From: Canna indica
Taxonomy: Eukaryota; Streptophyta; Magnoliopsida; Zingiberales; Cannaceae
Length of the DNA: 64,000 nucleotides
Assembly: GCA_034359265.1 (NCBI GenBank)
Contig: CP136893.1
Location: 44,093,501 to 44,157,500 of the forward strand
Direction: 5' to 3'
Below the pieces are notes generated by a model. It made no database searches, was not told the DNA's origin, and saw only the letters and a list, made by a program, of their open reading frames with translations. The first letter of the stretch is position 1. Every line of letters begins with the position of its first letter. Below are positions 55,501 to 64,000 of this stretch, one piece after another. The translations under genes and the position numbers were made by a program.

Positions 55501-58500
55501 CGCCCATCTCCTGCTCTGATACCAAATTGTTACGAGCCTTGGTGTAAGCTCGTGTTGCTGGTCGCCGATGGTTGATACTTTCACCTATCTTGATAGGAGG
55601 GGAGAGGTGGAAGAGAGAAAAGAGAGGAGAGGGAAAAGAGAGAGAGAGAGTGGGAGAGATTGGAGTCTAGTCATGTCTATCTTTGTATTCATCTCATCTC
55701 TCTTTAAATAGATATTACAAGGATAATAGCATTGATTACAATTCTTAATGGTCTAATAAATAGAAATGCAATAGCATTGATTACAATGCTTAATGGTCTA
55801 ATAAATAGAAATGCAATAGCATTGATTACAATGTTTTATTCCAATGGTCTAATAATTTATGGTGACATTTATTGCCTGCCACTTGGTAATTAAGGTGTTG
55901 GTGTTTGATAATTACGACGCTGATATTTAATCTTGTAACGCGCGTCGTGAGTGAGCTGGTTGGTGTTGGTATCAAATTCAAATAGATAAAAGTGACAGTG
56001 TGACACAGACAAACTTCTAGTGGATATATTTTCTAATGTTAGATTTATAATATATTTCATTGTAGCCAGGTTAGCTCAAGTGAAAAGGTATAGACAAATC
56101 ACCATTACTATAATATAGTAATGAGACAAATCTCCAACAAGAACATAACAAAAGAATCATTGAAACTGAAAACATTAATGTCATTGTTTAACTACCTACA
56201 TGAAAGTGACTGCAGTATCATGGGGTTTAAACATGCGACAAGAGTAAAAATCAATATTACTTGCCTGCTTTGTTAAGACCAGGGCCAAGTAGACGAGGAA
56301 TTTGTTTGATGATAGCCTCTGATGCTAGGAAAGCATGATACTTTTTAGCAAGCTTTTTGACAAGTTTCTTATTCTTGTTCATTTTTTTCAGCCCTTCAAC
56401 ATCCATATAATCAAGACCAATCTTCTCTGCCTGAAGGTAACAACAGCAAGCATCAGTATAAAATGCTGCAAGCAATGTGGATGAATACTCGATAATCATA
56501 ATTGTACAAGCATCCTAATCAGATTCAGCATACAACAACAAAATTATAACAGCTCACATAAGAGTATTCTTAACAATGTCTTGATATCGACACAATCTAT
56601 GATGTACGTTAGTCAGATTCAGCATACAACAACAAAACTATAACAGCTCACAGAAGAGCCTATTCTTAATAAACAATGTCTTGTTATTGAGTCATTCTTA
56701 TATATGACAGAAAGATGCTTAGTCCACAAATCACCAAGCATATATGAAGGTCCAAGTAGCACTACTGTATGCTTATTTTGTCAGTGGATCGAATAATCAT
56801 ACTATATACATAGTTGTCATCTAGGATACAAATATATGATGAACAGTTAATTGCTTGAATGATTTGAAAAGAATCATTTCTGGCAGTGAGTCTATATATA
56901 TAAGCAGATTAATATAAAACATTAACTTCATTAGATCACAAAGGATAATTCATATCTTTCCTACATAAATTAAATTGTAAAGCAAGCCTAGAAATCTGAT
57001 ATTATTTACCTCCTCCACATGTTGAGCATCTCCAAGCATACAGACTTTCATTTTAGGGCGTGGAATATGAGGCAATTTCACAGACCCACTGAAACGCTTG
57101 TCCTTCTGAGGGTCATAATTTTTAAGGCCAATTTGCAACTCAATTGTTTCTGTAAATTTCCGTTTTTTCTCATGTGCATCACCAGCAACTTGGGTGATTG
57201 CTTCCCTCAGAACATCACTTTGTAATTTGCTGTGGAGGTAATAGTATATCAGAAAATTTTTGAATATGCACACACCAAAACAAAGATAAAATGAAATGTA
57301 GAATGATCAATATATAAACAGAATGTTTAGAAGCCATTTATGCAAACTCGATTTAGAAATTTGAAGAAAAAATGACAAAAAATAGCAGTAAAGATATTCA
57401 TATAACCAAAGACTTCTCATAATGAAAGATATACATCACACGTTAATGCAACTTAAGTCTTGAATAGCTAACAAAAAAGACATAACAAGCTAGAAGGGAT
57501 CTCGTCAAAGGAGCTACAAAAAAAAAGAAAAAAAAATGGAAACAGAATATAATATGATTAATCAAGACATTCAAACCAGTTCAATTGTTCAATGTTCTCT
57601 TTTCTGATTGGAATTAACGGCCAGTAACATGGCATAACCATAGAAAGGTCGAATCTTATGCTTGTATTTATATGGTAAGCAAATATAATGTTAGCTCAAT
57701 GGGATTGATGCATTCTTTCATATAATATAAACTCTATTTCATTCTAGAAATAGCATATGTTGACTCATTCATGACAACTAAGCTCTATACCTAAGTGATC
57801 AGTATATAATATGTTGCATCATTACAGTATATACATACAAGAAAGGCAAACCAAAATAGCATGGATCTCAAGTCATGCCAAAAACTGCTGGTACATATAG
57901 ACAAAAAAACTGGAGGATATTCTCTGGAGACTCAAAGACACCAGCAGAACTATTTGACTACTTAATCAAATGGTTGGCTTCACAGGAGTTCATCTCGTGG
58001 TAATGGATAACTGATAGCTAGTTGTTTCAGTGACACTAGTGACACTGAAGATGTCAATACTTGGATGCAAGATAACTACCGCTGCCTACAACTTTTCCAT
58101 TGTACCCTTAAAATCTAGCTCTTGGTAGTCATTGAATCGAATAACGGATGTTGCCTAATACTTTTCCATTGTACCCTTAATGCTCTATGGCCCTATGGTA
58201 TTTGGGTTCTAGACCCTCTTAACCTTTGGCGAAGCTGCAGGCAGGGAAATCCTAGTCTCCTAGAAGTGGGTGTGGGATGGCTAATGGGCAAGGGAACTAG
58301 AGAAGGCATTATTATGGGGTTCGGAGACAGCTACCTTTCCCTAGCATCCCGGTTTCCGTTCCAGCACTCCCTTTCTAATAAAATTTCCTGGTGAGAATTC
58401 CCACTAGCTCGCTCAAAAAAAAAAAGAACACAGATCCGCTAGATTAGACTAGAATGAAAAAAAATTGCAATAGAATGTCTTTCACTCTGTATTGCTCAGA

Positions 58501-58627
58501 AGATTCTCTACAGCAACGTATAGTATGATATTGATCCATGTTAACAGTATTATCATAAGCCATATATACTCAGAAATAACAGCATCACAGTCATGCAAAA
58601 GTAAAACTTGATAACTCAATACCTCAT
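49595..58627 (-). CDS. RPL10A: 60S ribosomal protein L10a (uL1 family), five coding exons
   Basis: Structural protein of the large cytosolic ribosomal subunit, at the L1 stalk. Coding exons on the minus strand: 58627-58623 (ATGAG), 57229-57010, 56430-56265, 50121-49916 and 49648-49595; 5+220+166+206+54 = 651 nt, 216 residues plus stop, the normal plant length. Recognised by [76 protein letters not shown] and [12 protein letters not shown]. The start split ATGAG|C by an intron is usual for this gene in plants. All boundaries are GT-AG except the third coding exon's donor, which is GC. No stop or frameshift: the gene looks functional. The long intron holds a retrotransposon. Confidence 0.96.
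50515..51055 (-). repeat. 3' LTR of intronic element, 541 bp with five 45-bp repeats
   Basis: Aligns to 55528-55974 but is 94 bases longer: two extra 45-bp units plus 4 bases in a GA run. Confidence 0.93.
50716..50930. repeat. 45-bp tandem repeat, about five copies
   Basis: Units start AATAGCATTGATTACAAT at 50716, 50761, 50806, 50851 and 50896; the last is partial. The unit is a multiple of three, so an open frame runs through it, but this is an LTR repeat, not a gene. Confidence 0.95.
51037..51600 (-). pseudogene. Intronic element: integrase C-terminus and chromodomain-like tail
   Basis: [21 protein letters not shown] and [21 protein letters not shown] are the integrase C-terminal (GPY/F-type) module; [10 protein letters not shown] follows. 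The last ~55 residues ([27 protein letters not shown]) read as a chromodomain. The frame passes over the purine tract and ends at TAG 51037-51039, 16 to 18 bases inside the 3' LTR. In chromoviruses this domain guides insertion toward marked chromatin. Confidence 0.85.
51056..51065 (-). other. Polypurine tract of intronic element
   Basis: Minus-strand ACGGGGGAAA next to the 3' LTR start; it overlaps the end of the coding frame. Confidence 0.8.
51601..52430 (-). pseudogene. Intronic element: integrase zinc domain and core, frameshifted
   Basis: The H2C2 domain is at about 52330-52170 ([14 protein letters not shown], then C-ICQRNK in another frame). The core has [14 protein letters not shown] (first Asp), [13 protein letters not shown] (second Asp, near 51935) and, in a shifted frame, [23 protein letters not shown] (catalytic Glu, near 51815). 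Frame changes near 51910 and 52150-52240. Confidence 0.87.
52431..53080 (-). pseudogene. Intronic element: RNase H, broken by several stops
   Basis: Follows the RT frameshift near 53065. Minus-strand pieces include an acidic catalytic strand near 52860, YEKELIGLV near 52750, a [12 protein letters not shown] segment near 52700 and an ADALS-type end near 52540. Interrupted by stops. Confidence 0.75.
53008..54933 (-). pseudogene. Intronic element: gag C-terminus, protease and RT (641-codon open frame)
   Basis: Residues 1-90: gag ([19 protein letters not shown]). About residue 145: single knuckle [16 protein letters not shown]. About 235: protease [13 protein letters not shown], with Cys where the catalytic Gly is expected, then [13 protein letters not shown]. 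From about 410: RT with LRSGYHQI, the [12 protein letters not shown] motif and catalytic [10 protein letters not shown] intact, then VAYLGHVIS. The frame derails at about 53065 by a single-base change of length. It begins after the gag frameshift, so its first Met is not a true start. Confidence 0.9.
54850..55507 (-). pseudogene. Intronic element: gag N-terminal part
   Basis: ATG at 55507, five bases after the primer site. A charged, heptad-like stretch ([18 protein letters not shown]) is followed by a TAG at 55349-55351 where Gln is likely, then the gag core ([39 protein letters not shown]). A one-base frameshift near 54855 passes the reading to the 641-codon frame. Confidence 0.85.
55513..55524 (-). 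other. Primer binding site of intronic element
   Basis: Minus-strand TGGTATCAGAGC, an exact Met-tRNA-type site three bases inside the 5' LTR. Confidence 0.92.
55528..55974 (-). repeat. 5' LTR of intronic element, 447 bp with three 45-bp repeats
   Basis: Counterpart of 50515-51055. Repeat units start at 55725, 55770 and 55815. Ends are TG...CA on the minus strand. Confidence 0.93.
58170..58430 (+). mobile_element. Possible SINE in the first RPL10A coding intron
   Basis: A GC-richer island in an A/T-rich intron, ending in an A run at 58418-58428. It contains ATGGCTAATGGGC (near 58275) and GGGGTTCGGAGAC (near 58317), loosely like RNA polymerase III A and B boxes in the right order and spacing. 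A TTTTCCATTGTACCCTTAA segment is duplicated just upstream (58092 and 58160). No clear TSD. Confidence 0.3.
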
Positions 58628-58670
58628 TGTTCAAAAGAGTATATGTTCCCTCCTTCAAACCTTTAGGAAA
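58623..58670 (-). other. RPL10A: RPL10A exon 2: 5' UTR end plus first five coding bases
   Basis: Bounded by TTTCTGTTTCAG upstream and ATGAG|GTATTG downstream. The start codon is the last ATG of the exon; the exon is otherwise untranslated. Confidence 0.85.
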
Positions 58671-58848
58671 CTGAAACAGAAAATCCATATGAGATCAACC
58701 ACGGAAAACAAAGCCACTGACAAAAAATAACTACACTGAACACAAACAAATGCAAATCTTGGCGATGGAGCAAAAACTATAAAGCGGAAGACAAGGAAGA
58801 CAGAAGTCGAAGAGGGAGACGAGAAAGACAGAAGCCGACGAAAATAAC

Positions 58849-58925
58849 CTAAGGTTGCTGCTGCTTGATTGCTCGAGAGACGGAGCGGCGGAGGCGGGTG
58901 AACAAGAAGCCCTTCTGATAAATCG
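58849..58925 (-). other. RPL10A: RPL10A exon 1 (5' UTR), end inferred
   Basis: A pyrimidine- and CCG-rich segment ending ACCTTAG|GTTATT. Its 5' limit is guessed from a TATA-like motif about 30 bases upstream. An intron in the 5' UTR is common in plant ribosomal protein genes. Confidence 0.55.
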
Positions 58926-58953
58926 GAAGTGTGCTGTCGTCATATGCCGTTCG

Positions 58954-58960
58954 ATATAAA
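58954..58960 (-). promoter_or_regulatory. TATA-like box of RPL10A
   Basis: Minus-strand TTTATAT about 30 bases upstream of the proposed transcript start. Motif only. Confidence 0.4.
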
Positions 58961-59012
58961 TCCGACGGTTTCCATGTACTGACGACACCTTTTTCTGGGT
59001 CGACATGTTATT

Positions 59013-59018
59013 TGGGCT
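59013..59018 (+). promoter_or_regulatory. Site II-like element (TGGGCT) upstream of RPL10A
   Basis: TGGGCY elements are frequent in promoters of plant ribosomal protein genes and bind TCP factors. This one lies about 90 bases upstream of the proposed transcript start. No telo-box was seen. Confidence 0.35.
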
Positions 59019-59059
59019 TTTGGTCGATTTGATGAGGCGTGAGGCGAAAAACAAATCCG

Positions 59060-59437
59060 AGCTAGGCTTGTTTTAGTTGGACTGCCTTATTATTGTATTT
59101 TATCTCATTTTGCATAAATGCACTGTATATTCCTAATTAAGTTATATTGTTTACATATTTATTTATAAAATAATTTTATGGACATATATATTTTTTCGAA
59201 CTTTAAAAGGTTTACTGATTTCATTTTATTTAATATTAATTATTTTAAAAATACCATTTTAATTTCAACTCACATAAATATTTTTGCAATCAAATGTGAT
59301 AATTATTGGTTTTAGTGAATATTATAAGTTTATTGTAAATATAACATAAGATGCCTTATGTATGTAATTTTTAACAACTTTATAATATTACTTTATAAGA
59401 TTATGTATGAAACAAGATGCCTTATGTATGCCTTATG
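59060..59437. other. A/T-rich spacer between RPL10A promoter and family B LTRs
   Basis: No gene. ATGCCTTATGTATG occurs twice (59350, 59419). Its right edge is the truncated start of a plus-strand family B LTR. Confidence 0.5.
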
Positions 59438-59478
59438 GTTTGATAAAGAGTTTAGAAGGGTTAGGATTAAGGAAGGAG

Positions 59479-59485
59479 TATAAAA
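59479..59485 (+). promoter_or_regulatory. TATA-box candidate of family B LTR
   Basis: TATAAAA in GGAGTATAAAACTCC, conserved in the minus-strand copies at 63178-63184 and, changed, at 13298-13305. Confidence 0.5.
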
Positions 59486-60939
59486 CTCCATCCCCTTGGC
59501 TTGTGGCTCCCTATTTGGAGCCACCCAAGCAATAGGAGAAAGGGTAGCCGCAAGAGCTAGCCAGCCACCCCTTCCTCTCTCTCTCGCAAGTCGCCGCCCC
59601 CGAGCATCTCCCATCTCCTTCTCTTCTTCCTCCCCTTTGGAGCCGAGTCGAGAGGAGCCAGCCGAAGTCAGCCCCTCTCTCTTCCTCTATCCCTCTCTCC
59701 AAGCCGGCGGCTTGTAGTGAGTCGTCGCCCCTCTTGTCCCCTCCCTTGACTCGAGCCACCATCTTTTGAAGCCGAGTTCGAGGGCTGTCATCCAGGATTT
59801 ATCCTTTATTCATCCTTCCTATTTAGATAAGTGGTTTTACCCTCCTTTCCGATTTCTCCGTCTTCTTGAACCGTTCTTGAAAACAAAGTATTCTTATTGG
59901 ATTTTACTATTGGTTTTCGAGTTCTCGTCGTTTCTTGTGATTGTCATACGAGAGGAGACCCGAACCCTTCCCCTTTGGGGCTCGGCAGCCCTAGGAGAAT
60001 CCTAGGTGTGCTCGGCCAAGGGTGGAGCAAGGGTGTTCAATAAAATGCTCAAGTGAGAGATCTTGATTATTTTATAGTTTATATCTTGATTTGTGCATTT
60101 AAATGAGTTCTTATATGATCAAGCATGCCTTGGATGTAATCTGTGATTTTTTTTTTAAATCATGTTTTAAAAAAATATGGATTTTGATATTGATGCCAAG
60201 AAAGTTCTTGAAGAAAGTTTTCTTGATCATTATGCTTGATTCTTATTTATAGTACTTGTTGATGTTTGTTAGCCTTGTTGTTAAGCATAGGAATTGAGAA
60301 ACTTGTCTTAAGATTTATATTCTGTTTAAATGATAATTAAGGGCTTAATTTTTGGAAATTTTGGATTTATTTTTAGTCTATGCTGAAATTTGATGTTGCT
60401 GAAATTGCATGTTGAAATGATGAATTTGTGCTATTTTTAAATTGCTTATTGCGATGTGTGTATTTGTCTGAACATAGTCATGTAACCTATCATTTCGACT
60501 AAAAAATATAGTTTGGAAACATTAGACAAACTCTAGATACCAGATTCGGATTAGATACATTGGTTTCGGGCAGAATAGTAAGCTAAAACAAAACTCTAAA
60601 ACAAAACTCTAATTGTGATGAACTAAATTTTAATTGCAAAATTAAAATTGGGTAAAAAGGTCAGCATAATCTCTTATGAACCAACATGAGAAGTTTATGC
60701 ATGAAATAAAACCACATGGGTTTATGACATTACGAGTCTAGGAGTTGGGGTCATATATTGAAGTGTTGAGACACTTTTCAATAAGAACACGCCTAAGACA
60801 CTGTAGGAAAGATTTGACTTAGGTCATGGTGCATCATATCTTTATGAATGGCGGAGAGGCTCATTGAGGAGATGGATTGCGAGCTAGACCCGAGAGGTTG
60901 GACGGCTAATTTCCAACCTGCAGAACAAGTTTGGAGGGT

Positions 60940-61240
60940 CTTTCCCGATTGTTCTGGTTAACCTCGTGGGATAAGTTCGGAGGGTCTACCGATTATCCCC
61001 GAGGTGGTTTTAAGCAATAAGTTCGGAGGGTCTTTCCCGATTATTCCTGTGATATCTTTAAAGAGTAAGCACAGAGGGTCTACCCGATTACTCCTATGAT
61101 ATCTTAAAAGGGCAAGTTCGGATGGGCGAATCCCGATTGTCCCTACGCGTCTTGTGGAGCAAGTTCGGATGGACTTTCCATATTACTCCTACGTTTCTTT
61201 ATACTAGGATAAGTTCGGAGGGTCGTCTCGATTATCCTAG
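60940..61240 (+). repeat. Minisatellite in family B LTR (plus arm)
   Basis: Five to six units on AAGTTCGGAGGGTCTTTCCC followed by GATTATTCC-like sequence, of unequal spacing (40-65 bases). Confidence 0.8.
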
Positions 61241-61379
61241 TATGTGTTGTTGCATTAGGGCATGGTAGGCTTAGGCCTGTTGTTCTTCACCGTCTGGGTG
61301 TTGGCTGCCTTCGGATAGGTGGTGGTCAGATGGCCTGATAGCTGGTCACTTTTATGTGACCTTTTCCTACTTGAGTCAG

Positions 61380-63531
61380 TACATCGGGCCGAAGCCCACC
61401 ATGCTCGAAGGCAACAGCACATACTAGGATAATCGGGAAGGCCTTCCGAACTTATCCTAGTATAGAAAAACTCGGGAGCAATCGGGAAAAACCCTCCGAA
61501 CTTGCTTGACGAGACGCGTAGGGACAATCGGAATTTGCCCATCCAAACTTGCCCCTTTAAGATATCATAGGAGTAATCGGGAAAGGCCCTCCGAACTTAC
61601 TCCTAAAGGATATCACAGGAATAATTGGGAAAGGTCCTCCGAACTTATTCCTTAACACCACCTCGGGTATAATCAGGTAGGCCCTCCGAACTTGTTATGC
61701 AGGTTGCGAATTTGGCGTCCAACCACCCGTGCGTAGCCCGTAACCCAGCTCCTAATTGAGTCACTCCGCCATGCTTAAGGATATAACACATCTAGACCTA
61801 AGTCAGGATTCTCCTACGGTGTCCTGTCCTATGGGTGTCCTCATTATGAAGCGTCTCAACACTCCAACCTGAACCCTATCCCTTATACCTATGATGTTAT
61901 GGACCCGTGTGATTTTATTTCATGAATATCTTATAAGTTGGTTCATAACAGATTATGCTCATCCTTAACCCAATTTTAATTATATAATTAAAATTTAGAC
62001 CATCTCAATTAGGGTTTTGTTTTAGAATTTTGTTTTAGGTTACTGTTTTACCCAGAACTGTTGTGTCTAACCCGAATCTAGTCTTCAAAGTGTATCCTAT
62101 ATTTCCAAACTATGTTTTCTGGTCGAAACGATAGGTGACACGACTATATTCACACATATACAGACATCATAGCAAATAAATTAAAATCAGTACATATTCA
62201 TCTTCTCATCATACAATTCCAGCAACATGCAATTTCAACATACTTATAGAATTAATTCCGAAATTAACAGAAATAAACCCCTAAATTATCATTACGACAG
62301 AATTCAAATCTCAAGAATTAATTCTCAGAAATCATGCTTTTTATCAAGATTAACAAGAACCCATACACTCAAATCAAAAGTCAAGCATTAAGATCAAGAA
62401 CCCCCTTCTCAAGAACCCCTAAGGCATCAATATTAAGATCGTAATCATACCGCATGATTTCTACCCAAAATCACAAATTTAATCCTAAGCATGCAATCCA
62501 TAATCAAGAAACCAAATTGGATGAATAAATCAAGATTTACACATCAAGAAACTCATTCGGGCTTTTCATCGAACACCTTGAGGGCGACCCGAGTTTCTCC
62601 CTTGGCCGAGCACCCCTAGGATTACCCTAGGGCTGCCAAACCCCATGGAGGGGAGATTAGGGTCTCCTCAAGCATAACTTCAAGAAAACATGACAAGAAC
62701 TCGAAGAAAATCCAAGAACAAGACATAAATACTAAGTCGTCAAGAACGGCTCAAGAATCCGATTAAAATCCCGAAGAGAGGGTAAACCACTCACCTTAAA
62801 TAGAAGAAAGATTAAGGAAGAAATCCCGGACGACGGCCCACAAATCCGGCTTCAAAAAGGTGGTGGCTCAACTCAAGAAAAGGGGACAAGGGGCAGCGGC
62901 TCACTCCAAGCTGCCAGCTTGGAGAGAGGGAGAGAGGAAGGGAGAGGGGCTAGCTTTGGCTGGCTCCTCTCGGCTCGGCTCCAGGGCTGAGGAAGAGGAA
63001 GAGGAAGGAGAAAGGGGAAGGCGACTAGTTCAAGCGACTCAGTTGGCTTGGTGGCTCCAAGCAGGAAGAAGAGAAGGGGCAGGTGGCTTTGGCGGCTTGC
63101 AGTACTAGAAAAATTGGCTGCTCCTCTCAAAATCTTGTGTGGCTCCAAATAGGGTGCCACAAGCCAAGAGGAGGGGATTTTATACTCCCTCCTCAACCCT
63201 AACCCTCCTAACTCTTATCAAATCTGCATCTACCTAAAGCCAAATCCAACCCCGTTAACCTGATTAGACTTAATTAAGCTTATTCTAATCATAAGCAACT
63301 AATAAAGCACACACCCATATAAACATAATTAAACAATTATGCGGACACAACATCAAATTAAATAATTTAACTACTCAAGCCTAAATCCATAAATTTCATA
63401 TCCTACTTACCTGAGATCGCAAGCTAGCACCGGACCATGAGTCGACTCGGCTCAACCACGAACTAGTCCGCTAGGCTGGCAAACACACATAAGAGGAAGA
63501 AATAAATAATTTAAATATCTAGGATATTACA
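61380..63531 (-). repeat. Family B LTR, minus-strand arm (3' part missing)
   Basis: On the minus strand starts TGTAATATCC at 63531 and runs through the TATA-like box, GC-rich block (62870-63110) and minisatellite (61425-61690) to about 61385, where it meets the plus arm. The last ~500 LTR bases are absent. Confidence 0.8.
61425..61690 (-). repeat. Minisatellite in family B LTR (minus arm)
   Basis: About six units on CGGGAAGGCCCTCCGAACTT. The inverted counterpart of 60940-61240, only ~200 bases away. Confidence 0.8.
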
Positions 63532-63944
63532 ATTTTGCAGAGCCTGACCGGGGAGGTGGGTTGGAGCACTTGGCGCAATTGGAGGGCAAAGGAGCCACAT
63601 GATCTCATAGAAGTCCTAGTTAGGGTCGTAGTCGAGTCTTTGGTAGTGTGTCATGCACTTTTGTTGGTCTTTTTGAGTTGTAGTCCTTGAGGGTATTTAT
63701 GTCATTTTATTCAGATTTTATTGTATTTGGTCTGTTGGACTTGATGTATTATTTCCGCATTTTATTCGTTTGTTAAAACTTATTTTATGATGAACTTTGT
63801 TTTGATTCTAGATGAAATAACAACTCGTTGATTTCGTTCCGCTATTGTTTATTCTTATGATGTTGGCATGTGCATGAGTTAGGCTGTGGGGTATAGGCAC
63901 GTATACCCTGGCCGGTCACATGACCCTGTATTTAGGGTGTGACA
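63532..63944 (+). repeat. Family B LTR, 3' end (plus strand)
   Basis: Begins TTTTGCAGAG, matches the reverse complement of 13619-13890 and ends GGGTGTGACA before a primer site. It is the end of the LTR whose main part is 59438-61378. Confidence 0.85.
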
Positions 63945-64000
63945 ATGTGGTATCAGAACATGTGGTTCGATCTAACTACGACCTAGAGTTGTCACCGTAT
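63945..64000 (+). mobile_element. Primer binding site and start of a family B internal region
   Basis: TGGTATCAGAAC at 63948-63959, one mismatch to the Met-tRNA site, three bases after the LTR end. The interior continues beyond the window. Confidence 0.75.

Larger units (their letters stand above)
50515..55974 (-). mobile_element. Chromovirus-type Ty3/gypsy retrotransposon (Reina-like size) in RPL10A intron
   Basis: LTRs 55974-55528 (5') and 51055-50515 (3') on the minus strand, starting TGATACCAAC and ending CGTAACA, with TSD copies AATTC (55975-55979) and GATTC (50510-50514). In order: Met-tRNA primer site, gag, protease, RT, RNase H, integrase, a chromodomain-like tail, purine tract. Outside the repeat array the LTRs differ at about eight positions in roughly 400 bases, so it is younger than family A or D. 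One stop and a frameshift in gag and a frameshift in RT make it defective. 5.46 kb and a chromodomain fit Reina; the clade is inferred. Confidence 0.9.
50122..56264 (-). other. RPL10A long intron, GC-AG type, containing a retrotransposon
   Basis: Donor AG|GCAAGT at 56264-56259, acceptor ATGCAG at 50127-50122. Only these sites keep the conserved AGKFPT frame; a GT donor two to five bases downstream would shift it. Native intron is about 680 bases; the remaining ~5.46 kb is the inserted element. The element's LTRs and gene lie in the same direction as RPL10A. Confidence 0.9.
59438..61378 (+). repeat. Family B LTR, plus-strand arm of a large inverted repeat (5' part missing)
   Basis: Matches the reverse complement of 61380-63230: TATA-like box, GC-rich block, GGCTCGGCAGCCCTAGG-type segment, minisatellite and the GTGTTGGCTGCCTTCG stretch. 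It lacks the first ~300 LTR bases and continues, after the minus-strand arm, at 63532 with a loss of roughly 115 bases. Confidence 0.8.

Noticed and set aside
56259..56264. Alternative GT donor a few bases downstream of exon 56265-56430
   Set aside because: Using GTAATA changes the frame after the junction and destroys the conserved AGKFPT segment.
1..64000. CRISPR arrays, bacterial operons, rRNA genes
   Set aside because: Repeats are TE-derived with no regular spacer pattern; all recognisable genes are plant nuclear or plant TE types.

Overview
This is a stretch of plant nuclear DNA, from an angiosperm with a repeat-rich genome. It carries one intact host gene, the 60S ribosomal protein L10a gene (RPL10A, minus strand, 49595-58627 plus 5' UTR exons). 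Nearly everything else is nested and decayed transposable elements: Ty3/gypsy and Ty1/copia LTR retrotransposons, a LINE, a CACTA transposon and a Mutator-like element. The sequence does not let me name the species; there are no bacterial or organellar genes.

Layout. 1-6352: a deleted Ty3/gypsy element (family A, Tekay/Del-like, cut by the window start) that landed in the gag zinc knuckle of a second element. 6353-11861: that second element (family C), a SIRE-like copia derivative with gag and a long 3' non-coding region but no pol. 11862-15658: a gypsy gag-protease scrap and two LTR copies of family B. 15659-26010: a stack of family C LTRs, one of which received a 7.5-kb CACTA element that itself received another family C solo LTR; target-site duplications fix the order. 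26011-30035: a second pol-less family C element on the minus strand. 30036-42884: an old copia element (family D) with a foreign solo LTR in its pol, and a family C solo LTR and a small Mutator-like element in its 5' LTR. The Mutator-like element carries pieces resembling the WWE and PARP-like domains of an RCD1/SRO gene, so it looks like a Pack-MULE. 42885-47650: a LINE (L1 type) split by a family C solo LTR. 47651-49594: unresolved repeats and the gene's 3' flank.

49595-59060 is RPL10A. Its coding exons splice to exactly 651 nt (216 residues plus stop). Its second coding intron has a GC-AG boundary set and is swollen to 6.1 kb by a 5.46-kb chromovirus retrotransposon inserted in the sense direction. 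59438-63944 is a large inverted pair of family B LTRs, followed by a primer binding site and the start of another element at the window edge.

How the parts interact: the only functional protein gene here is housekeeping. The mobile elements are mostly dead, but several repeat each other's structure. All eight family C LTR pieces carry a palindrome-rich tandem array just upstream of a TATA box, and both family C internal regions share the same loss of pol. Family C therefore looks like a successful non-autonomous lineage rather than random debris.
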